A DNA stretch of 64,000 nt. Origin: Pseudomonas anatoliensis. GTDB lineage: Bacteria > Pseudomonadota > Gammaproteobacteria > Pseudomonadales > Pseudomonadaceae. Position numbers and translations under genes: made by a program. How positions within the stretch are numbered: position 1 is the stretch's first letter; each line of letters opens with the position of its first letter. Under the pieces are notes generated by a model. It ran no database searches and had not been told where the DNA came from. It worked only from the letters and a program-made list of their open reading frames with translations. Location: positions 496,001-560,000 of the forward strand of contig NZ_JACVHC010000001.1 of assembly GCF_017976235.1 (NCBI RefSeq), written 5' to 3'. Positions 58,931-64,000 of this stretch are shown here, piece after piece.

Positions 58931-61900
58931 ATGATTGCCCAGCTGTCGCCCGTAACCGCGCAAACCTCCAATTACCAGCAGTTCCTCAATGCGCTGAAGG
59001 CCAGCGGTTTTCGTGGTGAAATCAGCGCCGACTACGCCAGTCGCGTGGTGCTGGCCACTGACAATTCTATCTATCAGCGCTTGCCGCAAGCAGCAGTGTT
59101 CCCCATGGACGCTGAGGACGTGGCCAAGGTCGCGCGGCTGATTGCCGACCCTGTTTACCAACATGTGGTAATCACGCCGCGCGGCGGTGGTACCGGCACC
59201 AATGGCCAGTCGTTGACCGACGGTATCGTTGTCGACTTGTCGCGGCACATGAACCGTATTCTGGAAATCAACGTCGAGCAGCGTTGGGTGCGCGTGCAGG
59301 CCGGGGTGGTCAAGGATCAACTCAACGCCGCGCTGAAATCAGCCGGGCTGTTTTTCGCCCCGGAGTTGTCGACCTCCAACCGCGCCACCGTCGGCGGCAT
59401 GATCAACACCGACGCCAGCGGCCAAGGCAGTTGCACCTACGGCAAGACCCGCGATCACGTGCTCGAACTCGATATGATCCTGCGCGGCGGCGAGCGTCTG
59501 CACGGTCTGCCGCTTGCGGAGAGTGAACTCCAGGCACAGTGCGCCCGCGAGGATCGGGTTGGCGAAGTCTATCGTTGTGCGCGGCAGATCATTGATGAGC
59601 AGGGTGCGCTGATCAAGGCGCGCTTTCCCGATCTCAACCGCTGCCTGACCGGTTACGACCTGGCGCACCTGCGCGAGGCGGACAATCGCTTCAACCTCAA
59701 CAGCGTGCTGTGTGGCGCCGAAGGTTCGCTTGGCTTTGTGGTTGAGGCGAAGTTGAACGTGTTGCCGATCCCCAAACATACGATGCTGGTGAACATTCGC
59801 TACGCCGGGTTTATGGACGCGTTGCGCGATGCCCGGGCGCTGATGGCGCTTAAGCCGCTGTCGATTGAAACCGTCGACTCGAAAGTGTTGTTGCTGGCGA
59901 TGCAGGACATTGTCTGGCATGGCGTTGCCGAGTATTTCCCACAGAGCCCCGAACGGCCGACGCTGGGGATCAACCTCGTGGAATTCTGCGGTGACGATGC
60001 CGAGGATCTGCAGCGCCGTGTCGAGATGTTCGTTGAGCACTTGAGCAACGATCTTACCGTTGAGCGTCTGGGCCACACGCTGGCGGTAGGTCATGCCGCG
60101 GTGAACAAGGTTTACGGCATGCGCAAACGCGCCGTGGGCTTGCTTGGCAACGTTGCGGGTGAAGCGCGGCCGCAGCCGTTTGTCGAGGACACGGCCGTTC
60201 CTCCGCAGCATCTGGCCGAGTACATCGCCGAGTTGCGTGATCTGCTCGACAGCCATGGTTTGCAGTACGGCATGTTCGGTCATGTCGATGCCGGTGTGCT
60301 GCACGTGCGGCCGATTCTCGACATGAAAGACCCGCAACAAGCGACGCTGGTGCGGCCGGTGTCCGATGGCGTCGCCGCATTGACTCAACGCTACGGCGGC
60401 CTGCTGTGGGGCGAGCACGGCAAGGGCCTGCGCTCGGAATATGCGCCGGCGTTTTTCGGTGAGCTGTACCCGGCGCTGCAAGCGCTGAAGGCCGCGTTCG
60501 ACCCGTTCAACCAATTCAATCCGGGCAAAATCGCTACGGCGGCCAACACTGGCGCTGAGCTGCTGAAGATCGATGAAGTGACCTTGCGTGGCGAACTGGA
60601 TCGACAGATCGACGAGAAAGTCTGGCAGGACTACGGTGCAGCGATGCACTGCAATGGCAACGGCGCTTGTTACAACTTCGATCCTGATGACGCGATGTGC
60701 CCGTCGTGGAAAGCCACCCGTGAGCGCGCGCAATCGCCCAAGGGCCGGGCGTCGTTGATCCGCGAATGGCTGCGATTGCAGGGCGAGGCCGAGGTTGATG
60801 TGCTGTCGGAGGCCGTTCGCCGACCCGCGTTTTTCAGCACTTTTTGGCGGCGCTGGCGCAACAGCCGCGCGCAAACGCCAGACTTCTCCCATGAGGTCTA
60901 CGATGCCATGGCCGGTTGTCTGGCGTGCAAATCCTGCGCAGGCCAATGCCCGGTGAAGGTCAACGTGCCGGAGTTTCGCTCGCGATTCCTGGAGTTGTAT
61001 CACAGCCGTTATCTGCGTCCGGCGCGGGATTATCTGATCGCTTCGCTGGAATACAGCATCCCCTATATGGCGCGGATTCCGGCGCTGTACAACGGTTTGA
61101 TGGGCGCGTTGGTGGTTCGACAACTGCTGGAACGCCTGGGCGGCATGGTGGATGTGCCGTTGCTCAGCCGTTTCGATTTCCACGCAGCGATGCGCCGTTG
61201 GCAGGTGCAGCCGGCGACGGTGCCGACCTTGTCTGCGCTGACTAAGGCGCAACGCGAGCGCAGCGTGGTGCTGGTGCAGGACGCGTTTACCCGGTACTTC
61301 GAAGCGCCATTGTTGGCGGATCTGGTCGAGCTGATTTCGCGGCTTGGCTATCAGGTCTATCTGGCGCCGTTCAGTGCCAACGGCAAGCCGCTGCACGTGC
61401 AGGGCTTTCTGACGGCCTTCAATCGTGCGGCGTTGCGCAATGCGCGGCAGTTGCGCGAACTGGCGGATGTTGGTGTGCCGCTGGTGGGACTGGACCCGGC
61501 CATGACCCTGGTTTATCGCCAGGAATATCAGAAAGTCCCCGGTATGCAGGCATGTCCGCAAGTCGCGCTGCTGCAGGAATGGCTGCTCAATGTGATGCCG
61601 GAGCAGGCACCCCAAGGCAACGCCGAGACCTTCCGTCTGCTGGCGCATTGCACGGAAAAAACCAATGCACCGGCCGCGACCCGGCAGTGGGAGCAAGTGT
61701 TCGAACGAGCGGGATTAAAACTGACCACGCAGGCTACGGGGTGCTGCGGCATGTCCGGGACATACGGCCACGAAGCACGCAACCGCGACACGTCGGCAGT
61801 GATCTACGAACAATCGTGGGCGCGCCAGATCGACACGCCGGAGCAGGAGGGCGAAGCGCTGGCCACCGGATATTCGTGCCGCAGCCAGGTCAAGCGCCAG

Positions 61901-61957
61901 TCGGATCGGGCTGTGCGCCATCCGTTGCAGGTGCTGCTTGCGGGGCTGCGTCGCTGA
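58931..61957 (+). CDS. ydiJ: YdiJ-type D-2-hydroxyglutarate dehydrogenase (FAD and Fe-S)
   Basis: Protein of 1008 residues, the expected YdiJ length. It has an FAD-binding PCMH domain (VVITPRGGGTGTNGQS; FFAPELSTSNRATVGGMINTDASGQGSCTYGKT), an FAD-oxidase C domain (PFVEDTAVPP; FGHVDAGVLHVRPILD), an Fe-S segment (CLACKSCAGQCPVKVNVPEF) and a C-terminal CCG domain (TGCCGMSGTYG). It oxidises D-2-hydroxyglutarate to 2-oxoglutarate and passes electrons to the respiratory chain. Its last 68 bp overlap the convergent PqiA-like gene. Confidence 0.93.
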   Translation: MIAQLSPVTAQTSNYQQFLNALKASGFRGEISADYASRVVLATDNSIYQRLPQAAVFPMDAEDVAKVARLIADPVYQHVVITPRGGGTGTNGQSLTDGIVVDLSRHMNRILEINVEQRWVRVQAGVVKDQLNAALKSAGLFFAPELSTSNRATVGGMINTDASGQGSCTYGKTRDHVLELDMILRGGERLHGLPLAESELQAQCAREDRVGEVYRCARQIIDEQGALIKARFPDLNRCLTGYDLAHLREADNRFNLNSVLCGAEGSLGFVVEAKLNVLPIPKHTMLVNIRYAGFMDALRDARALMALKPLSIETVDSKVLLLAMQDIVWHGVAEYFPQSPERPTLGINLVEFCGDDAEDLQRRVEMFVEHLSNDLTVERLGHTLAVGHAAVNKVYGMRKRAVGLLGNVAGEARPQPFVEDTAVPPQHLAEYIAELRDLLDSHGLQYGMFGHVDAGVLHVRPILDMKDPQQATLVRPVSDGVAALTQRYGGLLWGEHGKGLRSEYAPAFFGELYPALQALKAAFDPFNQFNPGKIATAANTGAELLKIDEVTLRGELDRQIDEKVWQDYGAAMHCNGNGACYNFDPDDAMCPSWKATRERAQSPKGRASLIREWLRLQGEAEVDVLSEAVRRPAFFSTFWRRWRNSRAQTPDFSHEVYDAMAGCLACKSCAGQCPVKVNVPEFRSRFLELYHSRYLRPARDYLIASLEYSIPYMARIPALYNGLMGALVVRQLLERLGGMVDVPLLSRFDFHAAMRRWQVQPATVPTLSALTKAQRERSVVLVQDAFTRYFEAPLLADLVELISRLGYQVYLAPFSANGKPLHVQGFLTAFNRAALRNARQLRELADVGVPLVGLDPAMTLVYRQEYQKVPGMQACPQVALLQEWLLNVMPEQAPQGNAETFRLLAHCTEKTNAPAATRQWEQVFERAGLKLTTQATGCCGMSGTYGHEARNRDTSAVIYEQSWARQIDTPEQEGEALATGYSCRSQVKRQSDRAVRHPLQVLLAGLRR

Positions 61958-62579
61958 GCGGTTCGTCGTCCGGCGCGTTGTCCCAGATCAGTCGCGGGTC
62001 GAAGCTCATCGCCGAGAGCATGGTGAGCACCACGACCATGCCGAAAAACAGGATGCCCATACGCGGTTCGATATCGCCCAGCGCCTGGAATTTCACCAGC
62101 GCCGCGACCAGGGCAACCACCAGTACGTCGAGCATCGACCAATAGCCGATCAACTCGACAAATCGAAACAGCTTCGAGCGCTCCCGACGCGCCCAGCCAC
62201 TGTCACGCTGCACGGTGATCAGCAGCAGCGTCAGGGCGCCGAACTTGACGCCCGGCACGGCAATACTGGCGATGAAGATGATCAGCGCGATGTCCCACGC
62301 GCCGTGCTGCCAGAACTCCAGCACGCCGCTCATGATCGTGCTGTCGGCGCCGCTGCCCAGCATCGTGGTGTTCATCACCGGCAGCAAGTTGGCCGGCACG
62401 TAAAACACCAGTGCGGCAATCAGATAGGCCCAGGTACGGGTGAGCGAATTGGTTTTGCGCCGGTGCAGCGGGGCATCACAGCGCGGGCACTCATGGGGTT
62501 CGTCGGTCATGTCGCAGGCCAGGCCGCAACTGTGGCACAGGCACAGGTTGAGCTCGCTGGCGGTCGCCGGTCGCTTCAT
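61890..62579 (-). CDS. PqiA-like membrane protein (second half)
   Basis: Protein of 229 residues with a zinc ribbon (CHSCGLACDMTDEPHECPRCDAPL) followed by four helices of the PqiA domain (ALVFYVPANLLPVMNTTMLG; GYWSMLDVLVVALVAALVK). PqiA proteins work with MCE proteins in envelope lipid transport. The start overlaps the other half gene by 4 bp. No MCE gene (pqiB) follows, since ydiJ ends here on the other strand. The last 20 or so residues (SDAAPQAAPATDGAQPDPTGA) are low-complexity and overlap ydiJ. Confidence 0.9.
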   Translation of the reverse strand: MKRPATASELNLCLCHSCGLACDMTDEPHECPRCDAPLHRRKTNSLTRTWAYLIAALVFYVPANLLPVMNTTMLGSGADSTIMSGVLEFWQHGAWDIALIIFIASIAVPGVKFGALTLLLITVQRDSGWARRERSKLFRFVELIGYWSMLDVLVVALVAALVKFQALGDIEPRMGILFFGMVVVLTMLSAMSFDPRLIWDNAPDDEPLSDAAPQAAPATDGAQPDPTGA

Positions 62580-63172
62580 AAGATGTCCCAGAGTTCACGG
62601 ATGTCTCGGCCGGCAATGCGGATCATCATCAGGCTCAGCACGGCCAGGGCGAACAGGCCGATACCGGGCAGCACATCAAGCATCCCGGCCAGTTTGAACA
62701 CGGCGACCATCGCTCCGAGCAAACACACTTCCAGCATGCTCCACGGGCGCAGCGTTTCCAGCCAGCGCATACAGACCTTGAAGCCTGGCGCGCGTCGGGA
62801 TGAAAGGGCGAAACTCAGCACCCAGATCAGCAGCACCAACTGAAACGCCGGGGCAATAATGATCGAAATTGCGGCCACCATCGCCATGAACGTGATCGGC
62901 CCCTGGTTCAGGGCGAGCACCGAATCCCACAGTGTCGCGCTATTTTTCAGGCCTTTGAGGCTGATGCTCATCACCGGATAGAAATTGGCGAACAGCCACA
63001 GCATCGCCGCCGTGAACGTCAGGGCCAGACGCTGCTCAACGGTCAGTCCGTTGAAGCGCTCGAGTACCCCGCCGCAGCGTACGCATAGGGATTTCTGATG
63101 TTTGCCGAGCACGGCTTTTTCATACACGCAATCGCAGTGCTCGCAGATGATCAGTTGTTCGGGGGCGATCAT
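62576..63172 (-). CDS. PqiA-like membrane protein (first half)
   Basis: Protein of 198 residues with a zinc ribbon (CEHCDCVYEKAVLGKHQKSLCVRCGGVL) and four helices of the PqiA domain (FANFYPVMSISLKG; LRPWSMLEVCLLGAMVAVFK). The ATG at 63172 was chosen because homologues start near APEQLIICEHCDC; a GTG at 63202 is possible. Together with the next gene it equals one full-length two-domain PqiA. Confidence 0.9.
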   Translation of the reverse strand: MIAPEQLIICEHCDCVYEKAVLGKHQKSLCVRCGGVLERFNGLTVEQRLALTFTAAMLWLFANFYPVMSISLKGLKNSATLWDSVLALNQGPITFMAMVAAISIIIAPAFQLVLLIWVLSFALSSRRAPGFKVCMRWLETLRPWSMLEVCLLGAMVAVFKLAGMLDVLPGIGLFALAVLSLMMIRIAGRDIRELWDIL

Positions 63173-63298
63173 GAAAAGCGCTCGAGTCAGGGACCTGATC
63201 ACTATAGACGCTCATCCAGCGGGATCTGCCGGTTTTTGACAATCGAAAAACCTCGAACGGTGCTGCTCACTGATTTTCAGACCTGAAATACAAAAAAT

Positions 63299-63385
63299 GC
63301 AGGAGTGAGCCTGCTCACGATAGCGCAGTCTCAGCCAGTCAAATGTTCACTGACACTCCCTCATCGCGAGCAGGCTCACTCCTGC
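63299..63385. repeat. REPIN, type C
   Basis: GCAGGAGTGAGCCTGCTCAC and its reverse complement GCGAGCAGGCTCACTCCTGC flank a centre with TCAGCCAGTC and TTCACTGAC. It lies after the aldehyde dehydrogenase stop, between it and the pqiA pair start. Confidence 0.88.
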
Positions 63386-63406
63386 AGTGGTTTTGTGGTG
63401 TCTGGA

Positions 63407-64000
63407 TTATTTACGATCCAGCCACACGGTCTGCGCGTTGCAGAACTCGCGAACGCCGAAGTGCGACAGTTCACGGCCAAACCCACTCTTCTTCACACCA
63501 CCGAAGGTCACGCGTGGGTCGCTGGCGGAATAACCGTTGATGAATACCCCGCCGGTTTCCAGCTCGCTGGTCAGTTGCTGTGCCAGTTGCACATTGGCGG
63601 TGTAGATCGTCGCGGTCAGACCGAATTCGCTGTCGTTTGCCAACGCGACGGCATGCGCGCAATCGCGGGCGGTGATGATCGAGGCGACCGGGCCGAACAG
63701 TTCCTGTTTGAACGAGGTCATGCGATCGGTGACGTCGGCCAGTACGGTCGGTTCGTAGTAGTTGCCAGCCCCAGCGGTTTTGCCGCCGCCGAGCAACAGG
63801 GTCGCACCTTCTTCGAGGGTGTCGCGCACTTGCTGATCGAGTTCATCACGCAGATCAAAACGCGCCATCGGCCCGATGTAAGTATCGGCAGACAGCGGAT
63901 CACCCACTTTCAGCTTGCGCGTCGCTTCAACGAATTTGCGGGTGAATTCTTCAACGACGCCTTCTTCGATGATCAGACGCTTGGCCGCCGCGCAGACCTG
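63407..64000 (-). CDS. NAD(P)-dependent succinate-semialdehyde-type aldehyde dehydrogenase (5' part cut by window edge)
   Basis: The visible C-terminal 198 residues begin at the catalytic cysteine (QVCAAAKR) and include the ALDH glutamate-type QELFGPVASIITARDCAHAVALANDSEFGLTATIYT and FGGVKKSGFGRELSHFGVREF. QVCAAAKR matches the YneI/Sad group, which oxidises succinate semialdehyde to succinate. The N-terminal coenzyme domain lies outside the window. Confidence 0.85.
   Translation of the reverse strand, partial: QVCAAAKRLIIEEGVVEEFTRKFVEATRKLKVGDPLSADTYIGPMARFDLRDELDQQVRDTLEEGATLLLGGGKTAGAGNYYEPTVLADVTDRMTSFKQELFGPVASIITARDCAHAVALANDSEFGLTATIYTANVQLAQQLTSELETGGVFINGYSASDPRVTFGGVKKSGFGRELSHFGVREFCNAQTVWLDRK

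Noticed and set aside
59339..61696. 785-residue open frame antisense to ydiJ
   Set aside because: It lacks any family pattern, is rich in Arg, Gln and His as expected for an antisense shadow of a high-GC gene, and ydiJ itself has clear domains.

Overview
The window is chromosomal DNA of a fluorescent-group Pseudomonas. The gene content points there: a fused-subunit Sha/Mrp antiporter operon, a DUF6124 gene with a structured leader, ppnN, a zinc-finger-less DksA paralogue, a YdiJ-type D-2-hydroxyglutarate dehydrogenase, DUF1652, DUF2789 and DUF3087 genes. Many paired palindromes of three to four REP/REPIN families also fit. GC content is high, and long open frames appear antisense to real genes. 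No tRNA, rRNA, CRISPR array, transposase or integrase was seen. Both edges cut genes (a GNAT acetyltransferase at the left, an aldehyde dehydrogenase at the right).

Layout. 0-11 kb: topB with a LexA-like palindrome upstream, a frameshifted DUF427 gene, an MHS transporter and GMC oxidoreductase with a divergent LysR regulator, an arsR-arsC-arsH cluster without an efflux gene, and an AraC/LysE pair. 11-17.5 kb: seven minus-strand genes, six joined by short overlaps and one by a 4-bp gap (thermostable-hemolysin protein, AMP ligase, diiron haem-oxygenase-like oxidase, SDR, secreted TPR protein, response regulator, histidine kinase). Two PmrA/QseB-like direct-repeat boxes lie in front of the first gene. 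17.5-19.1 kb: cytochrome b561, DUF4287 and GNAT genes. 19.4-23.7 kb: structured RNA leader and DUF6124 gene, Tle1-like type VI lipase effector with DUF2931 immunity lipoprotein, a wrecked second immunity gene, and two Nudix genes. 23.9-27.3 kb: a compact operon of amino-acid-type Fe(II)/2-oxoglutarate oxygenase, TSUP exporter and YbaK-like tRNA deacylase, with a divergent LysR regulator.

27.5-37 kb: small metabolic and stress genes (P-loop kinase, PchB-like lyase, AlkD-like repair protein, GST, RpiR regulator, DksA2-like protein, a chemoreceptor with a C-terminal sensor-like domain, several small proteins, a lone betaine-type binding protein followed by a 12-unit hexanucleotide repeat). 37-47 kb: TonB-dependent receptor with a DUF2946 gene, a DUF3995 gene, and the six-gene Sha antiporter operon. 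46.7-57.9 kb: DMT exporter divergent from an XRE-cupin regulator, FAD protein, ppnN, small membrane proteins, YedK, a polysaccharide deacetylase lipoprotein, Nudix, DUF6338 and coupled micro-ORFs. 57.9-64 kb: LysR, ydiJ, a pair of PqiA-like half proteins, and the partial aldehyde dehydrogenase.

The two best candidates for undescribed systems are the 11.1-17.4 kb operon, which joins an acyl-activation/oxidation pathway to its own two-component system, and the 24.0-26.3 kb operon. In the latter a hydroxylase, an exporter and a tRNA-editing protein look like production, export and self-protection for a modified amino acid. Functions are read from sequence alone; no database search was run.
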